12,279 nucleotides of DNA from Deltaproteobacteria bacterium (GTDB lineage: Bacteria; Desulfobacterota; DSM-4660; Desulfatiglandales; B25-G16), in contig CP070752.1 in assembly GCA_020348625.1 (NCBI GenBank), forward strand, positions 2,238,801 through 2,251,079, read 5' to 3'. A program made the position numbers and the translations under genes. Shown piece after piece: positions 7,089 through 12,279 of the stretch (position 1 is the stretch's first letter; each line of letters begins with the position of its first letter). The notes beneath the pieces are model-generated. The model was not told the origin of the DNA, ran no database searches, and worked only from the letters and a program-made list of their open reading frames with translations.

Positions 7089-7110
7089 AAACAGCAGTGA
7101 TCTGCTGTTT
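7089..7110. promoter_or_regulatory. Inverted repeat AAACAGCAG-N4-CTGCTGTTT
   Basis: Perfect 9-bp arms around a TGAT centre, about 85 nt upstream of the SDR start, with one further T after the right arm. It may be an operator for the SDR gene or a weak hairpin terminator. The short T tract and the lack of an upstream minus-strand gene close by favour an operator. Confidence 0.4.
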
Positions 7111-7205
7111 TCATAAGCACTTAACTGCATGTCCGATCAATGTTCAAGCCTAACCGTCTTAATTAGATCCGCGGCCCCCTAGAACTCTGACAAGAAGGGC
7201 AGGTT

Positions 7206-7233
7206 AAACGAATTATGTTCCCTTAATTCGTTT
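7206..7233. promoter_or_regulatory. Inverted repeat AAACGAATTA-N8-TAATTCGTTT
   Basis: Perfect 10-bp arms separated by 8 nt, in the middle of the spacer between the SDR gene and the small plus-strand ORF at 7347. Half-site spacing of about 18 nt centre to centre suits a dimeric regulator on nearly two helical turns. No function is otherwise indicated. Confidence 0.4.
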
Positions 7234-7346
7234 TGGGATGTCTTTAGCTTTGGATTTGATTCCCATGAGGAAGTAAACAGCCCCTCTATAAAATGATAAT
7301 AGATGTATTGACTGAATTTGTATAGCCCATATTTGAGGGGATCCTG

Positions 7347-7448
7347 ATGAATGTTGCGGACTGGATAAGAAAATCGTCAATCCTGCTGCCCGAAAGCGTG
7401 GCTCCCCGCGAATGCAGGGGGCAAGATCATGCGGGACAAGCCGGGTGA
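7347..7448 (+). pseudogene. Short ORF resembling an acyl-CoA synthetase N-terminus, probable remnant
   Basis: A 33-codon plus-strand frame starts with ATG at 7347, with GAGGGG about 7 nt upstream, and stops 4 nt before the end of the convergent DUF4197 gene. The first residues, MNVADWIRKSSILLPE, look like the opening of AMP-forming long-chain fatty acid-CoA ligases, which often read M-N-x-A-D-W-x-x-K-x-A-x-x-x-P-E/D. After about residue 18 the likeness stops and the rest is not recognisable. The simplest view is the surviving 5' tip of a ligase gene lost by deletion. It could also be an unrelated small ORF, since the match is short. Confidence 0.3.
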
Positions 7449-7452
7449 TTTG

Positions 7453-8190
7453 TCAGCCCACGAAAACCCTCTTGAGTAAATCGGTAACCCGAGCCGCCGG
7501 ATCCCGACGGATCTTGGCTTCCTCCTCAGCCAGCATCAAGAAAAGGCCATCCAGGGCCCGCCCGGTCACGTATTGATCCAGGTCAAAGCTCAGTCGCTCT
7601 GCGAAGGGGATCTTATTGAGCTTGGCATTCAGATCCTGGAACCTGCGGGTAACACCTACTTGAGACATAGTCTTGTTAACAATGGGCTTGAAGATCTCGT
7701 GGAGCCTACTGAATGTTTTGTCCTTGAAATAAAGTGTTGCCTCATTGTCTCGGCCTTTAAGGATTCTCTTGGCGTCCGAGAAGGTGATACCCTTGATGGA
7801 ATCCCAGAACAGGGTTTTGGCCTTGGGGGCAGCTTCTTCAGCTGCCCGATTCATGCTCAATTCAAAGGAATCCACCTGCGCGCCATAACCGGCAGTTCTC
7901 AGGAGCTTCTCGACCTTCTGAATCCTTTCCGGAAGGGGGATTTTGATCTTGGGATTTTTGTAGTATCCGTTTATTGCGGAGACCTTCTCAATCGCTTTGG
8001 CAGCACCAATGGTGAGAGCCTCCTTCAGGCCTTCAGTGATGTCAGCTTCGGTGATAGATTCCTCACCACTAAGGGCTTTTTGAACATCTTTCAGGAAATC
8101 TCCCCAACCGCCCGATGCCGGCACTACGGCAGCGGCGGAAAGAGCAAAGCAGATCATCACAGAAAAAACTGTGGTCTTAACGCAAGCCAT
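7453..8190 (-). CDS. Secreted DUF4197 domain protein
   Basis: A 245-residue protein of the DUF4197 family, whose function is not known. The N-terminus is a Sec signal peptide (hydrophobic core [17 protein letters not shown], likely cleavage near residue 26), predicting a periplasmic location. The rest carries the family pattern: an early helix [18 protein letters not shown], then [17 protein letters not shown], the conserved [15 protein letters not shown], the [18 protein letters not shown] segment and [18 protein letters not shown]. The ATG at 8190 has AGGGGAAAG close upstream. It is the last of four same-strand genes, 108 nt after the EEP protein, and has a candidate extended -10 promoter in that gap. 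It converges on the small ORF at 7347. Confidence 0.85.
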   Translation of the reverse strand: MACVKTTVFSVMICFALSAAAVVPASGGWGDFLKDVQKALSGEESITEADITEGLKEALTIGAAKAIEKVSAINGYYKNPKIKIPLPERIQKVEKLLRTAGYGAQVDSFELSMNRAAEEAAPKAKTLFWDSIKGITFSDAKRILKGRDNEATLYFKDKTFSRLHEIFKPIVNKTMSQVGVTRRFQDLNAKLNKIPFAERLSFDLDQYVTGRALDGLFLMLAEEEAKIRRDPAARVTDLLKRVFVG

Positions 8191-8262
8191 TTCTTTCCCC
8201 TATGAAGTGGCAAGGGGGTTTTGTAGCAATTGCATTACTTATCGGACAGTGGGGGTTTTTTG

Positions 8263-8285
8263 ATAATAGCAGTTTCTTGTGAATG
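8263..8285 (-). promoter_or_regulatory. Weak extended -10 promoter for the DUF4197 gene
   Basis: On the minus strand TGC directly precedes TATTAT (8263-8268), an extended -10 element, with only a poor, T-rich -35 region upstream. It would start transcription about 65 nt before the DUF4197 ATG. Confidence 0.3.
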
Positions 8286-8298
8286 GAAAAAAAGTGCA

Positions 8299-9279
8299 TC
8301 AGTCTCTTACCGAAAACTCAGCCCACAAGGGGTAGTGATCGGAGATGCGCCACGAGAGTTGCGCCTTGGTCAGGTTAAGTGATCTGAGGACGTGGTTGGT
8401 GAAATCGAAATTGCCCCCCCGCATATACTTCATGGAAAGCCCCGGTCTGTAATCATCACCCCTGAACCACGCGATCTGGTCATAGAACTTGTTGAGATCC
8501 GGTCGGTGGGGGTCGCTGAAGATGGACCGCGGAACTCTGTTGAGATCCTCCGGCACATGGAGGCCCGTAGAGGTAAAGGCATCATAAAGCTTGTCGCCTC
8601 TTCGATCGATATTGAAATCGCCCAAGGCTATCAGTTGATGATCCCACGCGTTGATATCTCTGGCCCATTCGGCAATCCAATCTGCGATTGCCTTGAGTTC
8701 GGGTATCCGCTCATCGGCTTTTTCACCGTAGATAACATGGAGCGCTAGCAGTATGAAGGTTTTTCCGGCCGACCGAAAGCTTACCGCATAAGGAGTTCTG
8801 GCAAACTGGCGATCTAGGGCATCAGGGCCTATTCGGCTCAACTGCTCTTCGGGGACGACGAGCTCGCAGGCCAGCCCCGACAGCTGTACCTTTCTGGTGT
8901 CAAACAGGAAAACCATGCGCTCGCCATTGCCCTTATCGCCCTTTGTTACATCGGTAAGAATCAATCCCCAGTTGGGGCCGAGGACCTTGAGCATGTGCCG
9001 GAGCGCCTTGAGATTGGCTCGCACCTCCTGCAGCGCAATAACGTCAAAACGAGAGATAATTTCGGCTATGCAGCGGAGGGCGTGGAGGTCGCGTTTCGGA
9101 TTGTCGGTGGGTGCGGCCTCCCATTTAACGGTAAGGTCACCAAAGGCACGGATGTTCCACGTTGCGATGAGCAGGTTGGCATCGAGGATCTTGGCCGGGA
9201 TTTCCTTGTCTAAGGCAGTTCGCAGATCACTGAGTTCGGCAGCGATCTGTGCGGGTGGTGGATCAGTGATTTTTTCCAT
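8299..9279 (-). CDS. Endonuclease/exonuclease/phosphatase family protein
   Basis: A 326-residue metal-dependent phosphodiesterase of the EEP (DNase I-like) fold. The full set of family motifs can be seen in order: ATWNIR with Asn42, LQEV with the metal-binding Glu85, GNGERM with Arg121, LALHVIYG with His181, ALGDFNID with Asp221 and Asn223, FYDQIAWF with Asp267, and the terminal ISDHYPLWAEF with His315. It should therefore be catalytically active. No signal peptide is visible, so it is probably cytoplasmic. Substrate choice in this superfamily (DNA, RNA, phospholipid, inositol phosphate) cannot be told from the sequence. The ATG at 9279 has GGGGAG 4 nt upstream. It lies 79 nt after the DDAH gene. 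Confidence 0.88.
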   Translation of the reverse strand: MEKITDPPPAQIAAELSDLRTALDKEIPAKILDANLLIATWNIRAFGDLTVKWEAAPTDNPKRDLHALRCIAEIISRFDVIALQEVRANLKALRHMLKVLGPNWGLILTDVTKGDKGNGERMVFLFDTRKVQLSGLACELVVPEEQLSRIGPDALDRQFARTPYAVSFRSAGKTFILLALHVIYGEKADERIPELKAIADWIAEWARDINAWDHQLIALGDFNIDRRGDKLYDAFTSTGLHVPEDLNRVPRSIFSDPHRPDLNKFYDQIAWFRGDDYRPGLSMKYMRGGNFDFTNHVLRSLNLTKAQLSWRISDHYPLWAEFSVRD

Positions 9280-9358
9280 GTGACTCCCCAGTTACGATTA
9301 GAGCTACAATCAACCGCCTGTAATAAAGGCAAGCAGAGGCAAACTCATTTCCTCGCTC

Positions 9359-10129
9359 TTATTTAACCGGATAGGAGAAGATGATGCTGGAGCAGGTTAT
9401 TCCAGCCTCTGCTTTCAAAAGCTCCGAAATATCAACTACTTTAATCGAAAACCTTAAGTTTAACAGTAAGTCAATCGTCTTTTGGTGCCCCGAGTGGATG
9501 CATATGGTGGAATCAATCCGAAGCGAGTTCACGGCAGCAGGTTCATCCTCGGGCACGGGGATGATGCGAAAATCCCTCAGGGGCTGGAGATCAAGCCAAC
9601 GAGGGTTTACCAACAAGGTTTCATCGTCCACGGCGACACAGGCGGACTTCAGATGCAGGCAACCGTTAATGGCCACGGGAATCACCTCGTAAGCGAAGGG
9701 CTCCAAGATTTCCTTTATGGTTTCAAACCCAGCGATATTGGTTCGGGCGGAAATCCCTACGAAGATCTTCTTATCAATGCGGAGCACATCGCCGCCCTCG
9801 AGGGTCGCCGGGAGCCGAATGTGCTGTATGTCTCGATAGTAGCCCAACACCGATTCGACGCCAGGGACTTCTCGGCGTCGCGACTCAACCCCCATGCTTG
9901 CCATAATGGCAAGTTCGTCAACAACCACGGCAGTATCCTCGATAAATGTGGAATCGGGGAAATCGCGATTCACGGATAGCTCGATTACCTCAAGGCCGCA
10001 ATCTCTAAGCAGTTCGCAGTAATGCTCGTGTTGCTCTACCGCCCTTGTGTAGTTGATTGGGCTTCTCTCGAGAAAGCTGAGCTCACACTGATCAATATTT
10101 GGAGAGACAACATGTGTCAAAGCTATCAT
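9359..10129 (-). CDS. Dimethylarginine dimethylaminohydrolase (DDAH) family, amidinotransferase superfamily
   Basis: A 256-residue guanidine-modifying enzyme expected to hydrolyse N-omega-methylated arginines to citrulline and methylamines, or a close analogue of that reaction. The catalytic residues of the family are present at the expected places: the FIED motif (residues 62-65), EGGD at 111-114, His159 in NGCLHLKSA, and the nucleophile Cys246 in AGITCSSIIF. The length and the position of His and Cys match bacterial DDAH closely. The ATG at 10129 has GGAG 11 nt upstream. It lies 76 nt after the cysteine-rich gene and probably shares its transcript. Citrullinase-like or ornithine-forming activity in the same superfamily is possible. 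No arginine or nitric oxide metabolism genes are nearby. Confidence 0.88.
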   Translation of the reverse strand: MIALTHVVSPNIDQCELSFLERSPINYTRAVEQHEHYCELLRDCGLEVIELSVNRDFPDSTFIEDTAVVVDELAIMASMGVESRRREVPGVESVLGYYRDIQHIRLPATLEGGDVLRIDKKIFVGISARTNIAGFETIKEILEPFAYEVIPVAINGCLHLKSACVAVDDETLLVNPRWLDLQPLRDFRIIPVPEDEPAAVNSLRIDSTICIHSGHQKTIDLLLNLRFSIKVVDISELLKAEAGITCSSIIFSYPVK

Positions 10130-10205
10130 GATACTGAAAGCTCCTACATCATTACTATGTACGCGAACAAACCCCTTATATCACAGTGGGCTGATGAAGA
10201 TGTTG

Positions 10206-10649
10206 CTAGGTTTGTTCCTCAATAAGCAACATCGCTATTCTTGTAGCCTCCTCGGTATACTTCTTACATTGATCTTTCAGCTTGTTTGCCTTGAAAATCT
10301 CCCGCCCCTCTTTGGTACCCAAGTCGCAGCCAGTCAATTGCTTACAATTCGTTGAACCGAATTGCTCTTCGAAGAGCTCCGTAAGCCTTCTTACGGCAGT
10401 ATAGTTTTTCTCGATGTCGTGCTTCGGCGAAGTTCTTCCCGTGACCAGGTTGAGCCCCATGATTGCCCCTGCGACCGCACCACACAACCCACACGTTCTT
10501 GACATACCACTGCAGAAGCCGGTAGCAATTTTTGGTATTAACTCGGAGTTGATGCCCTTACTTTCGGCTATGGCCAGAAGGACACTTTCGGCACAATAGA
10601 ATCCAGAACTGAAAAGTTTTCCACTTCTTCTGGATGCTCTATGAATCAC
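10206..10649 (-). CDS. C-GCAxxG-C-C family (putative redox-active) protein
   Basis: A small cysteine-rich protein of the C_GCAxxG_C_C family, found mostly in anaerobes and often proposed to have a redox role. Starting from a GTG at 10649 the product has 147 residues. The defining CGAVAG (Cys56) is preceded by Cys53 and Cys46, and followed by Cys102, Cys108 and Cys128; an early FYCAES contributes Cys19. I prefer this GTG because GGAG lies exactly 7 nt upstream and the product then begins, as in relatives, shortly before the first Cys helix. A TTG at 10697 would add 16 residues without family likeness. No signal peptide or membrane segment is seen. It heads the group that includes DDAH. Confidence 0.85.
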   Translation of the reverse strand: MIHRASRRSGKLFSSGFYCAESVLLAIAESKGINSELIPKIATGFCSGMSRTCGLCGAVAGAIMGLNLVTGRTSPKHDIEKNYTAVRRLTELFEEQFGSTNCKQLTGCDLGTKEGREIFKANKLKDQCKKYTEEATRIAMLLIEEQT

Positions 10650-10846
10650 TTCAAGACTCCATTTGAGGTGGACATTGAGGACCCACTCAGGCCACAATCA
10701 TGAATAATGGGGATTTCGCTCCCTTGGCGTTGAAAACAGGCAACACTATTCAACAGGTCGGGTGCATTACCTTTCCGGCTTCCAATCAAACCTTCCCTCT
10801 CCCCACAGCCAATAAGAGGACTCTTTATTCGGTTTGAGGGCCCTTT

Positions 10847-11248
10847 TCAATTTTCGGGCTGAACGATGAGTGTGAGTCCGCGAATCCCCTGCACCCTTAC
10901 TTCTTCTCCCTGTTCAATGGGCGGGCCGCCTTCCGTCACCTCAGCCTGCCAGAGTTCCCCGTGTACCATCACATATCCCGTTGGCGCCAGCCGATCCCGT
11001 GCAATGCCTCGGAGCCCGACCATTGAATTTGGATCGCCAGGGCGTCTTTGGTCGTAAGAACGCCAGGTGAGGGGAAACAGGATCACATCCTTGACAACCC
11101 AGAGACCGACCATGCACCAGATAAGCCAGGCGGGCATTTGTACCCAGAGCCGAATAAGGTGCAGAATAAGGACCAGAAATACCAAAGCCGGCAACTGGAG
11201 GAGGGTATACTTAATAACGACTCGTCTCGACCAACGGCGTTTGCCCAT
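10847..11248 (-). CDS. NfeD-like membrane protein
   Basis: A 133-residue protein with a basic N-terminus, two membrane helices (about residues 15-34 and 38-58) and a C-terminal OB-fold domain of the NfeD type (about residues 75-131, MVGLRGIARDRLAPTGYVMV, then LWQAEVTEGGPP and GEEVRVQGIRGLTLIVQP). NfeD proteins usually partner with stomatin/SPFH proteins in membrane organisation, and such a partner gene is normally adjacent. None is visible here, so this looks like a solitary short NfeD. The ATG at 11248 has only a weak ribosome site (GCGAAGA); an in-frame stop 21 nt upstream rules out a longer form with a start in that frame. A candidate promoter lies at 11341-11369. Confidence 0.82.
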   Translation of the reverse strand: MGKRRWSRRVVIKYTLLQLPALVFLVLILHLIRLWVQMPAWLIWCMVGLWVVKDVILFPLTWRSYDQRRPGDPNSMVGLRGIARDRLAPTGYVMVHGELWQAEVTEGGPPIEQGEEVRVQGIRGLTLIVQPEN

Positions 11249-11558
11249 ATCTTCGCGTGAAACCCCTCATCAATGTGAGACAGTAACATTTGCCGGTAGG
11301 CAGGTGCTCTTCGAAGCTTGTATGTCCCCCACTTAAGTTTATACTACTGAGGCTGCAGTACGTAGTCAACGGGGAAATACCACCGGCAAGTAGGGGCGCA
11401 TCAGAAGGGGGCAGTTGATGGGCTCTGTTGTTATGTCCTTGAGTGTCCCCAAAAGGGCCACTTGGGGCAAGCCGGCACAGTGGGGTAGTTGATTAACTGC
11501 TAGGGGTTCTGATTTGACCGGCGCACAAGGCGATCGAGAGTTGGAGTTTTGATCCTTG
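11249..11558. other. 310-nt spacer between the ridA pseudogene and nfeD
   Basis: No intact gene. The stretch contains the candidate nfeD promoter (11341-11369), a 6-bp hairpin (CCCCAA / TTGGGG near 11448-11466), and a stop-free minus-strand frame of about 70 codons (11366-11577) that has no sensible start and ends at the promoter. The product of that frame is proline-rich and matches nothing I recognise. Confidence 0.5.
11341..11369 (-). promoter_or_regulatory. Candidate promoter for nfeD
   Basis: On the minus strand TTGACT (11364-11369, five of six) is separated by 17 nt from TAGTAT (11341-11346, four of six). The predicted transcript start near 11334 leaves a leader of about 85 nt before the nfeD ATG. 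Confidence 0.5.
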
Positions 11559-11925
11559 TCAGTCCGCCCCAGCGATTACCTCGATCTCAACATCCAGATT
11601 CTCGTCGATCCCCGCAACCGCGACAGTACAGCGGGCCGGTGGATTGGTGGAAAAGAATTGCCTGTAGGCTTGATTCATTTCCTCCTTGTATTCCATCGAA
11701 GAGATATACACGCTACACGTTAAAACTCTGTCCATGCTCGACGGCGGTTAAAAGGATGCTCTGGATATTCTGCAAAATACGTTTTGTTTGACCAGCAACA
11801 GAGTCATTTGTTATAGGATTTTCCTAAGTCTGCCCGGAAACGAATACCAGGTTACCGTATTTGATGGCCTGTGAATATGGTCCAGGCTTCGGAGCCTTTT
11901 TCGTATAGATGACTTCTTTTGACAC
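11559..11925 (-). pseudogene. Disrupted RidA (YjgF/YER057c/UK114) family gene
   Basis: The minus strand encodes a RidA-family protein, normally a small cytoplasmic enamine/imine deaminase, but the frame is broken twice. The GTG at 11925, with GGGAG 5 nt upstream, opens [20 protein letters not shown], then LVFVSGQT at residues 26-33. Codon 34 is an amber TAG (11824-11826). The same frame continues with ENPITNDSVAGQTKRILQNI up to about 11745, where it shifts. The remainder, MDRVLTCSVYISSMEYKEE, NQAYRQFFS, PPARCTVAVAG and DVEIEVIAGAD, ends at the TGA at 11559. Restoring two missing bases near 11741-11745 gives an AGSSMDRV-like junction and a 122-codon product, the usual RidA length. The substrate-binding PAR arginine motif survives. 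The gene follows the TRAP binding protein and looks recently inactivated. Confidence 0.8.
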
Positions 11926-11945
11926 GCGATCTCCCTCTAAGGGCC

Positions 11946-11982
11946 AATATACTAGCACCGACAGGGTCGGTGGTAGTATATT
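11946..11982. terminator. 37-nt near-perfect hairpin between TRAP gene and ridA remnant
   Basis: Arms of 17 nt (AATATACTA-G-CACCGAC and GTCGGTG-G-TAGTATATT) pair fully except for one G/G position, around a 3-nt loop. It starts 23 nt after the TRAP gene stop and ends 20 nt before the ridA start. This placement suits a terminator or a transcript-end stabiliser for the TRAP operon. It has no U tract beyond the UAUU at the end of the stem, so a regulator-binding palindrome is also possible. Confidence 0.5.
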
Positions 11983-12005
11983 TCTTAGGCATCTACGTCC
12001 CCTGG

Positions 12006-12279
12006 TCAGTTCTTCTCAGCCCACTCTATGTCTTTGATCACCGCATCCAAGACTTCCTTTGCACCCTCACCTCCCATCTTCAGGTACTTTTGCTGCAGGG
12101 GTTTAGCTTTTTCCCTGAAGGCGCTGATCTCATCGTCCGTCAATTCAATATACGTCATGGACGGCTTGGCCTTCATAATCATCTGTTTGCGTTTCTCATT
12201 CAACTTAGGCTCGAAATCAAATATGTATTCATTGGCGCCTTCGATGGCATGGTCTATCACGGCTCGAACGTTCTCCGGC
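12006..12279 (-). CDS. TRAP transporter DctP-type substrate-binding protein, C-terminal part
   Basis: Ninety residues of the C-terminal end of a periplasmic TRAP binding protein (DctP/TAXI-like, most like DctP) are encoded, with no stop back to the window edge, so the gene continues to the right. Visible features are the helix [20 protein letters not shown], the basic [13 protein letters not shown] segment, then the family's [19 protein letters not shown] turn (usually a lone acidic residue and a Phe before the last helix) and the closing helix [17 protein letters not shown]. Full-length relatives are about 330-350 residues. TRAP systems import organic acids with a sodium gradient. The membrane subunits DctQ/DctM are not in the window and do not follow on the downstream side, so they must lie upstream or elsewhere. 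Confidence 0.82.
   Translation of the reverse strand, partial: PENVRAVIDHAIEGANEYIFDFEPKLNEKRKQMIMKAKPSMTYIELTDDEISAFREKAKPLQQKYLKMGGEGAKEVLDAVIKDIEWAEKN

Larger units (their letters stand above)
7005..7346. other. 342-nt spacer upstream of the SDR gene
   Basis: No gene is visible. The stretch holds two clean inverted repeats (7089-7110 and 7206-7233) and an AT-rich segment near 7285-7335. I could not find a convincing promoter for the SDR gene here: the best minus-strand candidate, TTGATC near 7139 with TTATGA 18 nt on, is weak. Confidence 0.5.

Noticed and set aside
7400..7425. Possible rho-independent terminator for the DUF4197 gene (CCCC / GGGG repeat)
   Set aside because: The stem is only 4-5 bp with a 9-nt loop and no T tract follows.
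7573..8205. 210-codon plus-strand ORF opposite the DUF4197 gene
   Set aside because: It is fully antisense to a well-supported family gene, has no ribosome site and no recognisable domain; the open frame follows from the codon pattern of the real gene.
9482..9979. 165-codon plus-strand ORF opposite the DDAH gene
   Set aside because: It is a shadow of the DDAH frame, which carries all catalytic residues.
10698..10846. Possible IS end or promoter upstream of the cysteine-rich gene (GTTGAA 10729-10734 and TTCAAC 10749-10754)
   Set aside because: The arms are only 6 bp, there is no transposase or target duplication, and no -35/-10 pair of good quality is present.
11559..11925. Pyrrolysine read-through of TAG codons in the ridA gene
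   Set aside because: Two TAGs appear in the first frame, but the second is only seen after the frameshift and codon 34 is not an active-site position. A frameshift is still needed, so decay is simpler.
1..12279. CRISPR array, tRNA, rRNA, phage or intact transposon
   Set aside because: No regularly spaced direct repeats, no tRNA-like cloverleaf with CCA end, and no integrase, transposase or structural phage genes were seen on either strand.

Overview
The window looks like chromosomal DNA of an anaerobic, free-living Gram-negative bacterium. My best guess is a member of the Desulfobacterota (former Deltaproteobacteria). This rests on the mix of a DUF4197 secreted protein, a C-GCAxxG-C-C cysteine-rich protein, a DctP-type TRAP binding protein and a CUT1 sugar ABC system, plus moderate GC content, and is inference from gene content only. 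Every supported intact gene lies on the minus strand, so transcription runs from high to low coordinates. I see no rRNA, tRNA, CRISPR array, phage module or intact transposase.

Region A (about 1-7004) is a hexuronate / 2-keto-3-deoxygluconate (KDG) catabolic locus. In transcription order it holds an SDR oxidoreductase of the fructuronate reductase (UxuB/YjmF) type (7004-6168), then a roughly 585-nt spacer with a strong promoter. Next come KDG kinase kdgK (5582-4542) and KDPG aldolase eda (4515-3847). An IclR-family regulator (3704-2889) follows, with a near-consensus promoter and a perfect palindrome over its -10 box. Last is a CUT1 ABC importer: periplasmic sugar-binding protein (2821-1529), permease 1 (1450-575) and permease 2 (569 to beyond the left edge). 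The logic is uptake of a uronate or uronate oligomer, reduction of fructuronate to mannonate, then (after a dehydratase not in this window) KDG to KDPG to pyruvate plus glyceraldehyde-3-phosphate. A 12-bp perfect stem-loop separates the binding-protein gene from the permeases, as expected where the binding protein is made in excess.

Region B (about 7005-7452) is a spacer with two clean inverted repeats and a plus-strand 33-codon ORF. The start of that ORF resembles the N-terminus of an acyl-CoA synthetase, so it is probably a gene remnant.

Region C (about 7453-10649) holds four minus-strand genes with 76-108 nt gaps: a C-GCAxxG-C-C redox-type protein, a dimethylargininase (DDAH) family hydrolase with all expected catalytic residues, an endonuclease/exonuclease/phosphatase-fold protein and a secreted DUF4197 protein. 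Whether they share a function is unknown.

Region D (10847-12279) has a two-helix NfeD-like membrane protein with its own candidate promoter, a 310-nt spacer with an unexplained stop-free frame, a ridA pseudogene (one in-frame amber codon plus an apparent 2-nt deletion), a 37-nt near-perfect hairpin, and the C-terminal end of a TRAP transporter DctP-type binding protein that runs off the right edge.

I did not find a clearly new multi-gene system. The most interesting unexplained material is non-coding: the leader and spacer upstream of kdgK, the hairpins, and the decayed genes.
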